Source of the DNA: Pontibacter coccineus
GTDB taxonomy: Bacteria; Bacteroidota; Bacteroidia; Cytophagales; Hymenobacteraceae
DNA length: 64,000 nt
Assembly (NCBI RefSeq): GCF_030546575.1
Contig: NZ_JAUOTN010000004.1
Coordinates: 248,001-312,000 of the forward strand
Direction of reading: 5' to 3'
The notes beneath the pieces were generated by a model. It made no database searches. It saw only the letters and a list, made by a program, of their open reading frames with translations, and was not told the DNA's origin. Below are positions 43,939 through 52,705 of the stretch, in pieces (within the stretch, counting starts at the first letter, position 1; the number at the start of each line of letters is the position of its first letter). The position numbers were made by a program, and so were the translations under genes.

Positions 43939-44658
43939 TTACTTGGCAGCAGCTGTGCCGGCCAGTGACTCAGCAAGCGCCTTGTACTTTTTGGCATCGG
44001 TTACTTCAGCTGACGTCGCATAATCCTTGATGATCTTGTCATACATGCCGACAGCAGCCTTGAAGTCGTTGGCAGCTTCGTAAGCTACGGCAGCCTTCAT
44101 CAGGTACTGTGGTGAGAAGTATGCGTTGCTGTTGTGGCTGGCTGCTTTGTTATACAGGTCAGCGGCTTCCTTGTACTTACCTTGCTCAGAAAGGGCATCG
44201 CCCGTCAGGCTGTAAGCACGCGCCTGCATCAGGTAATCATCCGATTTGAAGTCCTCTAAGTGAGCCTGTGCCTCGGCAAAGTTTCCCTCCTTCAGTAAAG
44301 CAACGCCAGCATAGAACTTGGCCAGGTTGCCGGCCTCTGTTCCGCTATACTCATCCGCAATGCTCAGCAAACCGTCGTACTGTCCGTCGCCGTTCAGGGC
44401 TTTGTTCAGCGAGTCGGCCTCAAAGTAGTACACAGCCTGGAACATGGCTTCGTGCGCCTCCTGGTTCTGGGTAGTGCGGTGGTTATAATACAGGAAACCT
44501 GCAACAACAATAGCGGCAATGGCGGCAAACACACCGAGCAGCTTGGTTTTGTTTTTCTTCACAAAGTCCTCCGAATGCGCCAGGCGTTCAGCCAACACCT
44601 CCGGACTCTCTACCAGCTCCTCAAACTCGCTGTGCTTCTTTACTGTCTCTTTTGCCAT
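43939..44658 (-). CDS. Membrane-anchored TPR protein (YfgM-like)
   Basis: 239 aa. An N-terminal cytoplasmic tail (SEFEELVESPEVLAERLAH) precedes a single membrane helix (about 40-57, LLGVFAAIAAIVVAGFLYY), after which TPR repeats lie in the periplasm (GNLAKFYAGVALLKEGNFAEAQAHLEDF, KYKEAADLYNKAASHNSN). The arrangement matches YfgM-type proteins that cooperate with periplasmic chaperones. It lies between ribH and pdhA/recF; the ribH-TPR-recF order is common in this phylum. Confidence 0.82.
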   Translation of the reverse strand: MAKETVKKHSEFEELVESPEVLAERLAHSEDFVKKNKTKLLGVFAAIAAIVVAGFLYYNHRTTQNQEAHEAMFQAVYYFEADSLNKALNGDGQYDGLLSIADEYSGTEAGNLAKFYAGVALLKEGNFAEAQAHLEDFKSDDYLMQARAYSLTGDALSEQGKYKEAADLYNKAASHNSNAYFSPQYLMKAAVAYEAANDFKAAVGMYDKIIKDYATSAEVTDAKKYKALAESLAGTAAAK

Positions 44659-44775
44659 TAGTTTAATTGAAATAAGAACTCAAAAATAGAAATTAAAAGC
44701 GATTCGTTCCAAATCTCATAAGACCAGAACATCAAATTTATGTTTTTTAATTCCTAATCTTTAAATATTTAGAAT

Positions 44776-45822
44776 TTAGTCCATTATGTATGGATAGTTC
44801 GGCTCCACATAAATGTCGGTGTACAGCTCAGAAGGATCCGGGTATGGAGACTCTTCGGCAAACTTCACAGCCTCGGCCACGATCTGCTTCTTCTGCTCGT
44901 CGATCTCGTCCAGCTCCTCTTCTGTTGCCCAGCCATTTTTAATGATGGTGGCTTTTACAGACTCTATCGAGTCGCGGCCTTTGTAGTCTTCGAGTTCTTC
45001 TTTGGTTCTGTACTTGGCAGGGTCAGACATGGAGTGACCTTTGTAGCGGTAAGTTCTGAACTCCAGCAGGGTCGGTCCTTCACCGGCGCGGGCACGCTCG
45101 GCAGCTCTTGCCACCGCCTCGTGCACATTCTCCACGCTCATGGCCTCTACCGGCTCCGATGGCATATCGAACGCAAGGCCCAGTTTGTAAAGCTCTGTCA
45201 CGTTAGAGGTACGCGTCACGGATGTACCCATCGCGTAGCCGTTGTTTTCGATCACGAAAATAACCGGCAGCTTCCAGGTCATGGCCATGTTCAGGGCCTC
45301 GTGGAAGGCACCCTGACGAACGGCACCGTCGCCCATGTAGCAGATGCACACGTTACCGGTCTTGTTATACTTCTCGGCAAAGGCTATACCTGCGCCCAGT
45401 GGCACCTGGCCGCCCACGATGCCGTGGCCGCCCATGAAGTTCACCTCTTTGTCGAACATGTGCATCGAGCCGCCTTTGCCTTTGGAGCAACCGGTCACCT
45501 TTGCAAACATTTCGGCCATAATCGCTCCTGGCGATGAGCCCAGCGCCAGCGGGTGCGCGTGGTCACGGTAAGCGGTAATCCACTTGTCGTCTTTGGTGAG
45601 CGCTGTAGCCGCACCGGCCACACAGGCCTCCTGGCCAATGTAGAGGTGGCAGAAGCCTTTGATCTTCTGCTGGCCATACAGCTGCCCGGATTTTTCTTCA
45701 AAACGGCGCATGAGTTTCATCGACTCGTACCACCGCATATAGGTCTCTTTTGAAAATGATGGTTCAGCCTGTACCTTTGCTTTCTGCGACTTCGCTTTTG
45801 CCTTTTCTTTCGTATCAGCCAT
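44776..45822 (-). CDS. pdhA: Pyruvate dehydrogenase E1 component subunit alpha
   Basis: 348 aa. A Lys/Ala-rich tail precedes the thiamine-diphosphate domain. The TPP motif begins GDGAVRQGAFHEALNMAMTW, ending with VIENNGYAMGT; other E1-alpha features are HLYIGQEAC, YRDHAHPL, GSMHMFD and YRYKGHSMSDP (phosphorylation loop in eukaryotic homologues). The beta subunit and E2/E3 are not in the window. It is divergent from recF with about 132 bp between the starts, and an AT-rich gap separates it from the TPR gene. Confidence 0.94.
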   Translation of the reverse strand: MADTKEKAKAKSQKAKVQAEPSFSKETYMRWYESMKLMRRFEEKSGQLYGQQKIKGFCHLYIGQEACVAGAATALTKDDKWITAYRDHAHPLALGSSPGAIMAEMFAKVTGCSKGKGGSMHMFDKEVNFMGGHGIVGGQVPLGAGIAFAEKYNKTGNVCICYMGDGAVRQGAFHEALNMAMTWKLPVIFVIENNGYAMGTSVTRTSNVTELYKLGLAFDMPSEPVEAMSVENVHEAVARAAERARAGEGPTLLEFRTYRYKGHSMSDPAKYRTKEELEDYKGRDSIESVKATIIKNGWATEEELDEIDEQKKQIVAEAVKFAEESPYPDPSELYTDIYVEPNYPYIMD

Positions 45823-45954
45823 GAGTATTTGTGTAACGTGATTGTTGTCCCTACAGCTTTTTTAGCGAGATTCGGCCCAAAATGGACGGCAAATCGGCTT
45901 ACTGTCGGGTTTTAGCATGCGAAATTAAGGAAAAAGAAATCAAAGACGAAACTA

Positions 45955-47061
45955 ATGCTCCTCGAAAATCTAAGTCTGCTGTTTTTCAAGAACTACGACG
46001 ACGCTAACATTAGTTTCTCGCCGCACATAAACTGCTTTATCGGCGACAACGGCAGCGGCAAGACCAACCTGCTCGACGCTATCCATTACCTGTCCATGAC
46101 GCGCAGTGCCTTCAACAGCTCCGATGCCCTCAACATCAAGCAGGGCGAGGAGTACTTTATGGTGAAAGGCCGCTTTAAGATCGACAGTGAGAAGCACACC
46201 GTGACCTGCAGCCTGAAGCAAGGGCAGAAAAAAACGGTGCTGCACAACAAGGTGGCCTATGAGAAGATGAGCGACCACATCGGCCGCTTCCCAGTGGTGC
46301 TGATCTCGCCTTACGATACCGACCTGATCCGGGAGGGCAGCGAGGAGCGCCGCAAGTACTTCGACAGCCTGATTTCGCAGCTCAACCACACCTACCTGGA
46401 GCAGCTGATTCAGTACAACTACGTCCTCAAGCAGCGCAACTCGTTGCTCAAGCAGTTTGCCGAGCGCCGCTACTTCGACCGCGACTACCTGCACATCCTC
46501 AACGAGCAGCTGGTGCCGCTGGGCGAGCAACTGGCCCGGGAGCGTATGGCTTTTCTGGAGAGCTTTGAGCCGGTTTTTCAGAAACACTACCGCCACATCT
46601 CCGACAGCCACGAAACCGTGACGCTCACTTACAAAAGTCAGCTGGCAGAGGCCAACTTTGCGCAGCTGCTGGAGCAGGCCGAGCAGAAGGACCGCGCCCT
46701 GCAGCGCACCACCGTGGGCACGCACAAAGACGACTTCGTGTTCCTGATGGACGGCAACCCGGTGAAAAGCTTCGGCTCACAGGGCCAGCAGAAGAGCTAT
46801 GTCATCGCCCTGAAGCTAGCGCACTTCGAGGTGATGGCCGAGCGTCAGCACCACAAGCCCCTCCTCCTCCTCGACGACATCTTCGACCGCCTCGACGAGA
46901 AACGCATCACCAAGCTCATGCAAATGGTCGCCGCCCATACCTTCGGCCAGATATTTTTGACGGACACGCACCTGGAAAGAACTGATAAGATCCTCGAAAA
47001 CCTGTCGGACCAGATCCGTAGGTTTGAAGTAAAGGAGGGCACGGTAAAGCTGATTGGGTAA
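45955..47061 (+). CDS. recF: DNA replication and repair protein RecF
   Basis: 368 aa ABC-type ATPase. It loads RecA at gaps with RecO/RecR. Walker A is GDNGSGKTN (30-38); signature-type FGSQGQQKSYVIALKLA near 275, and Walker B PLLLLDDIFDRLDEKR with FLTDTHLERT at the end. Divergent from pdhA. In related genomes the next gene is often DUF721, but here a metallothionein/SigZ pair lies between them. Confidence 0.95.
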   Translation: MLLENLSLLFFKNYDDANISFSPHINCFIGDNGSGKTNLLDAIHYLSMTRSAFNSSDALNIKQGEEYFMVKGRFKIDSEKHTVTCSLKQGQKKTVLHNKVAYEKMSDHIGRFPVVLISPYDTDLIREGSEERRKYFDSLISQLNHTYLEQLIQYNYVLKQRNSLLKQFAERRYFDRDYLHILNEQLVPLGEQLARERMAFLESFEPVFQKHYRHISDSHETVTLTYKSQLAEANFAQLLEQAEQKDRALQRTTVGTHKDDFVFLMDGNPVKSFGSQGQQKSYVIALKLAHFEVMAERQHHKPLLLLDDIFDRLDEKRITKLMQMVAAHTFGQIFLTDTHLERTDKILENLSDQIRRFEVKEGTVKLIG

Positions 47062-47220
47062 TTGTTGCCGGTTGGTTTCAACTTTATTCCTTAGGTTGAT
47101 GTTATCTGGGAGTTGGGTATTTTACCGAACTCCGGACAGCACAATTTTATACCTCCAAAACTTTGAATCCTTTTTGAGCTTTTGCAGTCTACAGCACAGA
47201 TAAATTTAAAAATCAATCTT

Positions 47221-47379
47221 ATGAAGACGATCATGCTGCTCAACGAAGAAACCGAAAAGAAACAAGGAGGCTGTACCTGTCCTGATTGCCAGTGTGGCAA
47301 TTGCGATTGCGTAAACTGTGCCGAAGGCCAGTGCCCATGCGACAAGTGCGAATGTGATAATTGCGTAAACTGCTGTTAA
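47221..47379 (+). CDS. Metallothionein-like Cys-rich protein
   Basis: 52 aa from the ATG at 47221 (the frame is open from a TTG at 47182, without need). After a polar N-terminus (MKTIMLLNEETEKKQGG), the last 35 residues hold 14 cysteines in CxC, CxxC and CC patterns (CTCPDCQCGNCDCVNC, then CPCDKCECDNCVNCC). No aromatic residue follows. This is a metal-thiolate cluster type of protein; close families are not recognised, and the order of cysteines differs from cyanobacterial SmtA. It is followed by a stem-loop and a SigZ-type sigma factor, suggesting metal- or thiol-stress control. Confidence 0.75.
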   Translation: MKTIMLLNEETEKKQGGCTCPDCQCGNCDCVNCAEGQCPCDKCECDNCVNCC

Positions 47380-47387
47380 CAAGGTAT

Positions 47388-47420
47388 AAAGAGAGGAGGG
47401 GCAACCTCTCCTCTCTTTAA
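47388..47420 (+). terminator. Stem-loop between metallothionein-like gene and sigma factor
   Basis: AAAGAGAGGAGGGG (47388-47401) pairs with CCTCTCCTCTCTTT (47405-47418), one mismatch, loop CAA, followed by only a weak T/A tract. It lies 13 nt before the sigma-factor start and may be a partial terminator that lets some transcripts through. Confidence 0.6.
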
Positions 47421-47431
47421 AATTACTTGAA

Positions 47432-47974
47432 ATGCAAAAAGACACTTTACATATCTGGAATGGCCTGAGGGAGAATCTCTACCGCTTTATTCTGAAAAGA
47501 GTCAGAAATCAGGCGGAGGCAGAGGATATTCTGCAGGAGGTTTTCATCAAGATCCACCTCAACCTCCCCCACCTTAAAAATCACTCCAGCGTGCAGGCCT
47601 GGGCCTATCAGATCACCAGAAACCAGATTATAGATTTTTATAAGCAAACCAGACAGTCGGTTGAGTTGCAAGACACAACCCTTGAAAGTCTCTCAGAGCC
47701 AGAGGCGAGGGACATGTACTGCTGTTTCGATTCCTTCATCCATGAACTTCCCCAAAAGTATCGGAACGTGATCGAGTTGATCAACCTGGAGGGCAGGAAG
47801 CAGCAGGAAGTGGCCAAACTGCTCGGGGTTTCGCTTGCGAACACAAAGTCGAGGGTACACCGCGCGAAAGAAATGCTGAAAGAGAAGTTCGTGGAATGCT
47901 GCCAATTTACAATAGATGCGCAAGGCAAGCTGAAGGGGGAGCAGAATTGCCAGCGCTGTGGCTTCGAAAGCTAG
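47432..47974 (+). CDS. sigZ: ECF sigma factor, SigZ type
   Basis: 180 aa. Sigma region 2 (about 10-75, AEDILQEVFIKIHLNL...AWAYQITRNQIIDFYK) and region 4 (about 105-152, LPQKYRNVIELINLEGRKQQEVAKLLGVSLANTKSRVHRA, in parts). Beyond region 4 the tail holds C156-C157 and C173-x-x-C176, with C97-C98 in the linker; such tails are seen in SigZ-like factors and could sense metal or thiols. No anti-sigma gene is adjacent. It follows the metallothionein-like gene by 52 bp. Confidence 0.88.
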   Translation: MQKDTLHIWNGLRENLYRFILKRVRNQAEAEDILQEVFIKIHLNLPHLKNHSSVQAWAYQITRNQIIDFYKQTRQSVELQDTTLESLSEPEARDMYCCFDSFIHELPQKYRNVIELINLEGRKQQEVAKLLGVSLANTKSRVHRAKEMLKEKFVECCQFTIDAQGKLKGEQNCQRCGFES

Positions 47975-48192
47975 TAGAAGCGGGTTAATTTAATGCAGTG
48001 CCGTGGCTTTATAACTTATACCCAGCGTATAAGCTATAACTCTGAAGCTTTATGATTACTTTTGCCTCTGCTTTACGAGAGGGAATTAAAAGCCAAACGG
48101 AAAGCTCCCTGGAAGTTTTTTACAAGGCAGCAATTTGCCTGAAATACACGCCTCTGTGAAAACGAACCCGCTTATACAAAAACCAACCACCC

Positions 48193-48516
48193 GTGCGCTA
48201 CTACAAGAAGAAAGAGGAGATTGCCAAGCGAAAGACTGACGTGCAGACCATCGGCGACAGCATCAAAGGGTTGCTGAAGGCCTACCGGCTGCAAGGCAAG
48301 CTGAACGAAGTGGATTTGGTACAGCGATGGGAAGAGATCATGGGCAAGCCCATTGCCATGAAAACGAAGGAGCTATACTTCCGGGATCAGAAATTATTTG
48401 TGCGCCTCACCTCCGCCCCCCTCAAGCACGAGCTCAACATGTCGAAAAGCAAGGTGGTAGAGCTCCTCAACCGCGCCATGGGTGATGAGGTAGTCAAAGA
48501 AGTCGTATTTTTGTAG
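48193..48516 (+). CDS. DUF721/DciA-like protein
   Basis: 107 aa, with a GTG start at 48193 (no suitable ATG). Basic N-terminal segment (RYYKKKEEIAKRKTD), then LVQRWEEIMGKPIAMKTKELYFRDQKLFVRL and SAPLKHELNMSKSKVVELLNRAMG, the DUF721 fold. Relatives (DciA) help load the replicative helicase. In many Bacteroidota it lies next to recF, supporting a DNA-replication role; here about 1.1 kb separates it from recF. Confidence 0.85.
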   Translation: MRYYKKKEEIAKRKTDVQTIGDSIKGLLKAYRLQGKLNEVDLVQRWEEIMGKPIAMKTKELYFRDQKLFVRLTSAPLKHELNMSKSKVVELLNRAMGDEVVKEVVFL

Positions 48517-48546
48517 CCCCCATACCTGATCTGCTGCTTTCATTTT

Positions 48547-49203
48547 ATGAGAAACCTTGCGTTTTTAATCCCGTCGGTGCTGTGCTTGAGCATGTGCCTG
48601 GGTTGTGAGCAAAGCAAACGGAGCCTGACAGAGGCCAACGGCATTACGATCGAGTCTGCAGAAGAAACGATAGCGGCTGCACCCGACACGGCAGCTTCTC
48701 CTGAAACTGAGCCCGAAGCACAGGCCACGACTGAAAATACCACTACTTCGTGTGAGGAAAAAGACGAGGACAACCCGGGCTCTGAAGATCCGATCATTGT
48801 CAGAACCTGCACTTACCAGAATTACAAATCGGTGGCCACCGGCATGCCCGACTACAAAGGCCGCTACAGCTGGGAGCACGCCCTGTACAAGTTGGAAGGT
48901 GATGAATACGTGCCGGTAAAAAACGAATTGCTGTTCAACGACAAACGAAACGATCTGCTCCGGCAAGTCAACCAACGGGTACTGGCTGAGTACCACCTCT
49001 TCTCAGGCGACCCTGACTTTAGTGACTGCTTTGCCATGGTGGAATCTATACCTGAGTTTGGATATGACGATCTGAACATCGGCTTCGAAGACGATCAGCT
49101 GGTTTTTCATGCCTCGCTTGGCCTGCCTGAAGCATGCCTCTCCATAGACGGTGCTTCCGTTTCGTTTAAGCTCTCCGAAGTGGCGCCTTATTTGCAGCAG
49201 TAG
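48547..49203 (+). CDS. Lipoprotein of unknown function
   Basis: 218 aa. The signal peptide ends MCLGC (Cys at about residue 20), so it is lipid-anchored. An acidic low-complexity linker (SPETEPEAQATTENTTTSCEEK) leads to a compact C-terminal domain with Cys pairs (RTCTYQNYKS, DCFAMVESIP, ACLSIDGAS). Two cysteines may form a disulfide. No family is recognised with confidence. It is 30 bp after the DUF721 gene, on the same strand. Confidence 0.65.
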   Translation: MRNLAFLIPSVLCLSMCLGCEQSKRSLTEANGITIESAEETIAAAPDTAASPETEPEAQATTENTTTSCEEKDEDNPGSEDPIIVRTCTYQNYKSVATGMPDYKGRYSWEHALYKLEGDEYVPVKNELLFNDKRNDLLRQVNQRVLAEYHLFSGDPDFSDCFAMVESIPEFGYDDLNIGFEDDQLVFHASLGLPEACLSIDGASVSFKLSEVAPYLQQ

Positions 49204-49257
49204 CGTACCCCCTCTTCTAGCAGCCCCGTATACCTTGCCATAATCGACAAACAGCAC

Positions 49258-49818
49258 ATGGCTATACCTGCATTCCGCCCCGTTTCCTACTCCCGCACCA
49301 CCCTGACCGAGCTCATGATCCCGAGCTACGCCAACTTCGGCGGCAAGATACACGGTGGCATCCTGCTCTCGCTCATGGACAAAGTAGCCTACGCCTGCTC
49401 CGCCAAGCACGCCGGCAACTACTGCGTCACCGTAACAGTGGACGGCGTGCATTTCCTGCAACCCGTGGAGGTGGGCGAGCTGGTGTCGCTGCTGGCCTCG
49501 GTGAACTATGTGGGCAATACGTCGCTGATGGTAGGTATAAAGGTGATTGCTGAGAACGTGAAGACAGGCATCGTCAAACATACCAATACCTCATACTTTA
49601 CCATGGTAGCCAAAGGCGACGACGATAAACCGACGCAGGTGCCTGGCCTCACGCTGGAAAGCCGCGAGGATGCCCGGCGTTTTCTGGAAGCCATCAAGCG
49701 CCGCGAACTGGCGCAGCGCTACCAAACGGAGCTTACCGAGGCCAAACACGGGATCGCTGTCGAAGCGGAACTACACAAACTCGAGGGGGAGCGCTGTCAG
49801 CTGAACTATACGCCTTGA
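49258..49818 (+). CDS. Acyl-CoA thioesterase (hotdog fold)
   Basis: 186 aa. Hotdog fold residues 1-130: ELMIPSYANFGGKIHGGILLSLMDKVAYACSAKHAG (parts), YCVTVTVDGVHFLQPVEVGELVSLLASV, and VKHTNTSYFTMVAKGDD. The N...GGxxHGG motif and D in MDK are those of the YciA/acyl-CoA hydrolase family. The last 50 residues form a charged helical extension (EDARRFLEAIKRRELAQRY). Substrate length unknown. It is preceded by the lipoprotein and followed by the M28 peptidase. Confidence 0.88.
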   Translation: MAIPAFRPVSYSRTTLTELMIPSYANFGGKIHGGILLSLMDKVAYACSAKHAGNYCVTVTVDGVHFLQPVEVGELVSLLASVNYVGNTSLMVGIKVIAENVKTGIVKHTNTSYFTMVAKGDDDKPTQVPGLTLESREDARRFLEAIKRRELAQRYQTELTEAKHGIAVEAELHKLEGERCQLNYTP

Positions 49819-49977
49819 GTTCGCTTGGGAAATTTACATCTCAAATTGGATTCCTCTGCTATACCTTCGCCTGCCTATGCTTTGGCTCAGCCTTTCTTTT
49901 CATTCTTTCCTGAAGCTGCTTATATTTAGAAACTAAATCTAACCAACTAAGCACTTAACCGACCTCACCTAACACCA

Positions 49978-51357
49978 ATGACTTACAGAACAAAGTTCAC
50001 CCGACTGCTGGCGCTTTGCCTGCTGGCAGGGCTATACCTTAGCCAAACCGTCGCGGCACAGGCACCGGCCACACATGACGAAGAAATCCATAAGATGGTC
50101 GGCGAAGTGTCGGCAGATAACCTGAAGGCTCTTGTTGAAAAGATGGTTTCGTTTGAGACCCGCCACTCCCTGAGCTCTACCACAGACAAAAAAAGAGGTA
50201 TAGGTGCCGCCCGCGAGTGGGTAAAGTCGGAGTTTGAGAAATACGCAAAAGCCTCCAACGGCCGCATGACCGTGGAGATGGACCGCTATACCGTAAAGAG
50301 TGACGGCCGCCGCATACCGCAGGACGTGGAGATGGCCAACGTGGTCGCTACGCTCAAAGGCGCTGACCCGAACGATGACCGCGTGATCATTGTGGCAGGC
50401 CACCTTGACTCCCGTGCTACCGACGTGATGGACGCCAAAAGCAAAGCACCTGGTGCCAACGATGATGCCTCCGGTGTGGCGATTGTGATGGAGATGGCCC
50501 GCGTGATGGCTTCGCGCCAGTTTCCGGCAACCTTAGTTTTTGTGGCTTTTCAGGGTGAAGAGCAGGGCTTGTACGGTTCCCGCCACATGGCCGAGCGTGT
50601 CAAGAAAGAAGGCTGGAACCTGGTGGCCGTGCTCAACAACGACATCGTAGGCAACTCCTATTCCGCTGAAATGGGCATCCACGACAATACCCGCGTGCGT
50701 GTGTTCAGTGAAGCTACGCCTTCCAACGAAACCGAAGAACAAGCGAGGCTGCGCCGTACCCTGGGCTCTGAGAACGACGGCCCGAGCCGCAACCTGGCCC
50801 GCTACATGAAGATGGCCGGCGAGGCTTATGTAGACCAGATCGAGGTGGTGCTCGGCTACCGTCCGGACCGTTTCCTGCGTGGCGGCGACCACACGCCCTT
50901 TAACCAACAGGGTTATGCCGCGGTACGCATGAGCGAGATGAACGAGGACTTCGACCACCAGCACCAGGATGTGCGCAAAGAGAACGGCAAGCAGTACGGC
51001 GACCTGACAGAGTTTATGGACTTCGAGTACCTGCGCAAGAACACTGCCGTGAACCTGGCGACCATGGCCAACCTGGGCCGGGCGCCGCATGCGCCGGAAA
51101 AAGTGGGCGTGCTCACCGCCAACCTCACCAATAAAACCGACCTGAAATGGGACGCCCCAGCCAAAGGCAAAAAACCGGCGGGCTACTACATCCTGATGCG
51201 CGAAACCAGCAGCCAGACCTGGGACAAGAAGTTCTTTGTGAAAGACACGAAAGTGACACTACCTTATTCAAAAGACAACTACTTCTTTGCCGTACAGGCC
51301 GCTGACGAGCTGGGCCATACCAGTCTGCCGGTATTGCCGGTGCCGGTGCGCCAGTAG
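49978..51357 (+). CDS. Exported M28-family metallopeptidase
   Basis: 459 aa. Signal peptide 1-28 (LLALCLLAGLYLSQTVAAQA). The two-zinc aminopeptidase centre is H142/D144 (AGHLDS), D162-D163 (GANDDASG), E194-E195 (FQGEEQGLYGSRHMA), later D and H (NNDIVGN, GGDHTPFNQQGYAAVR). The C-terminal 80 residues look like a fibronectin-type III domain (KTDLKWDAPAKGKKPAGYYILMRE). It probably trims peptides outside the cytoplasm. A hyphenated terminator follows, shared with the convergent gene. Confidence 0.92.
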   Translation: MTYRTKFTRLLALCLLAGLYLSQTVAAQAPATHDEEIHKMVGEVSADNLKALVEKMVSFETRHSLSSTTDKKRGIGAAREWVKSEFEKYAKASNGRMTVEMDRYTVKSDGRRIPQDVEMANVVATLKGADPNDDRVIIVAGHLDSRATDVMDAKSKAPGANDDASGVAIVMEMARVMASRQFPATLVFVAFQGEEQGLYGSRHMAERVKKEGWNLVAVLNNDIVGNSYSAEMGIHDNTRVRVFSEATPSNETEEQARLRRTLGSENDGPSRNLARYMKMAGEAYVDQIEVVLGYRPDRFLRGGDHTPFNQQGYAAVRMSEMNEDFDHQHQDVRKENGKQYGDLTEFMDFEYLRKNTAVNLATMANLGRAPHAPEKVGVLTANLTNKTDLKWDAPAKGKKPAGYYILMRETSSQTWDKKFFVKDTKVTLPYSKDNYFFAVQAADELGHTSLPVLPVPVRQ

Positions 51358-51378
51358 GTATAGACAAGACAACGCAAA

Positions 51379-51416
51379 AGAAAAGGGCAACCCAGCGGGC
51401 TGCCCTTTTCTGCTTT
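51379..51416. terminator. Bidirectional terminator
   Basis: A 15-bp stem with one mismatch (51379-51393 with 51397-51411, AGAAAAGGGCAACCC type), with T-runs on both strands, between the M28 peptidase and the DUF2807 gene. Confidence 0.85.
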
Positions 51417-51433
51417 ATATGCGATGTATTCTC

Positions 51434-52165
51434 TTACATTTTAGAAATTTTGGCTGCAGCCGACACGTTGGACGATACGCTAGGGTCGCCTTTGTAAGCC
51501 ACCTTAGTAGCACCGGAGGCATTCACGCTCAACTCTTTTTTGGCATACACTTTCACATTGCTGGCTCCGCTAGCTTCCAGGTATACATTACTGGCCTCCA
51601 GTTCAGCGGCGTCTACTTTTGAAGCCCCTGACAAGTCCATGCGTACTTCGTCGGCACGGCCGGTTAGCATTACTTTACTGGCACCGCTCATATCAGCTGT
51701 CAGTTTTTTGGTATTCAGGGCCAGCGTTACGTTAGAGCCGCCGCTCAGATCCATTTTAAAGGCATCCGACTTAAAGGTGGAGTTGCCCTTCACTTTCACG
51801 CCGCCGCTGATATCGAGCATGTTCAGTTCCTTAATGGAAACATAAGCCTTCAGGCCTTTGCTGGTGCTGATGTTATCAGAGGTATAGATGTGAAGCACCC
51901 CGTTTTTCACCTCTGTTTTGATACTGTTGAGCAGGTTCTCCTGCGCCTCAATCCGCACGCCCTCTTTGCCGCTTTGCGTCACTTCCACTGCAAAGCCGCC
52001 GCTCACGTCGATTCCTTTAAAACCGGATACGGTTCTGTTCTGTGACACAGGCTCCCCCTCGCCTTTCAGATTGCGACGCTCTTGCGCCATGGTGGTCAGG
52101 CTCGTCAGCAGAAAGGCCACTAAAAGAACAGAGGTTAACGTTTTGTAGATGTTAATGGTGTTCAT
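51434..52165 (-). CDS. DUF2807 / head-GIN domain secreted protein
   Basis: 243 aa from the ATG at 52165 (MNTINIYKTL). The frame is open much further upstream, to 52555, but no conserved sequence lies there and a signal peptide begins at 52165. After the signal (LLVAFLLTSLTTMAQ), the beta-helix-like repeats FKGIDVSGGFAVEVTQSG, LDISGGVKVKG, MDLSGGSNVTLAL, ADMSGASKVML, MDLSGASKVDAAEL, LEASGASNVKVYA and VNASGATKVAY are the GIN domain. Such proteins are extracellular or surface exposed; the old adhesin label is unproven. Confidence 0.88.
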   Translation of the reverse strand: MNTINIYKTLTSVLLVAFLLTSLTTMAQERRNLKGEGEPVSQNRTVSGFKGIDVSGGFAVEVTQSGKEGVRIEAQENLLNSIKTEVKNGVLHIYTSDNISTSKGLKAYVSIKELNMLDISGGVKVKGNSTFKSDAFKMDLSGGSNVTLALNTKKLTADMSGASKVMLTGRADEVRMDLSGASKVDAAELEASNVYLEASGASNVKVYAKKELSVNASGATKVAYKGDPSVSSNVSAAAKISKM

Positions 52166-52416
52166 AGTTTTATTTTGTTTGATGGTTTTGGTTAGAAGTG
52201 TGTGTTGGCCAGGCAGCAGGCTATACCTGCCTTGAAGCTTTTCACTGCCTAATAGATGCACGGATTCCCGAAAGGTTGCTTGGAGCTCAGAAAAAATTAT
52301 ACTTTTCGAGAATCCCCTGCTGAAGGAGTTGTAAGGTATGGACTGGTGCCTGAGAGCTGTTTGCCGTGAAGGCTTGTTGATGGCGGACTGAAAAACCAGC
52401 GCACCCAAGGTATAGG

Positions 52417-52521
52417 CTACATCCAGCCAGTCGGCGGTATGTTTCGGGAGATGTGCGGGAGCAAAAGCCCGAAGAAGATGCCGAAAGCCACGATTGCTAT
52501 TACTAACCAGGCAAGTGGCAT
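52417..52521 (-). CDS. Tiny membrane protein, downstream of 52521-52688
   Basis: 34 aa (MPLAWLVIAIVAFGIFFGLLL then a polar tail) with one hydrophobic helix. Its ATG at 52519-52521 overlaps the previous stop (TGATG), which suggests translational coupling. The gene family is not recognised; it may also be a decayed remnant. Evidence is the coupled start and hydrophobic composition. Confidence 0.4.
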   Translation of the reverse strand: MPLAWLVIAIVAFGIFFGLLLPHISRNIPPTGWM

Positions 52522-52688
52522 CACAAGTTATTATGTTGAAAGTAGCTCCGCTCAACAGCCAGTATAAGGGTGAGCACGCTGGAGCCTAAGGTGACCAGAA
52601 ACCAGGGGCAGCGGTTTTTGTGCAGCACTTCCTGCCCGCCGTGCGGACAGGTTACCATCCGTATGTCGGCAGGGCCTCTGCAAGGCAC
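52521..52688 (-). CDS. Small Cys/His-containing membrane protein
   Basis: 55 aa from a GTG at 52688 (an internal ATG at 52658-52656 is also possible). The N-terminal part has cysteine and histidine pairs (VPCRGP, VTCPHGGQ, KNRCPW), then one hydrophobic helix (WFLVTLGSSVLTLILAV) and a polar end. It looks like a real small protein. Its stop overlaps the start of the 34-aa ORF. A palindrome (52706-52723) lies upstream, perhaps an operator. Confidence 0.42.
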   Translation of the reverse strand: MPCRGPADIRMVTCPHGGQEVLHKNRCPWFLVTLGSSVLTLILAVERSYFQHNNL

Positions 52689-52705
52689 GTAGGTTATTCT
52701 AAATT

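Noticed and set aside
52166..52555. N-terminal extension of the DUF2807 frame
   Set aside because: No conserved sequence; a clear signal peptide starts at 52165, and the region holds other small ORFs in another frame.
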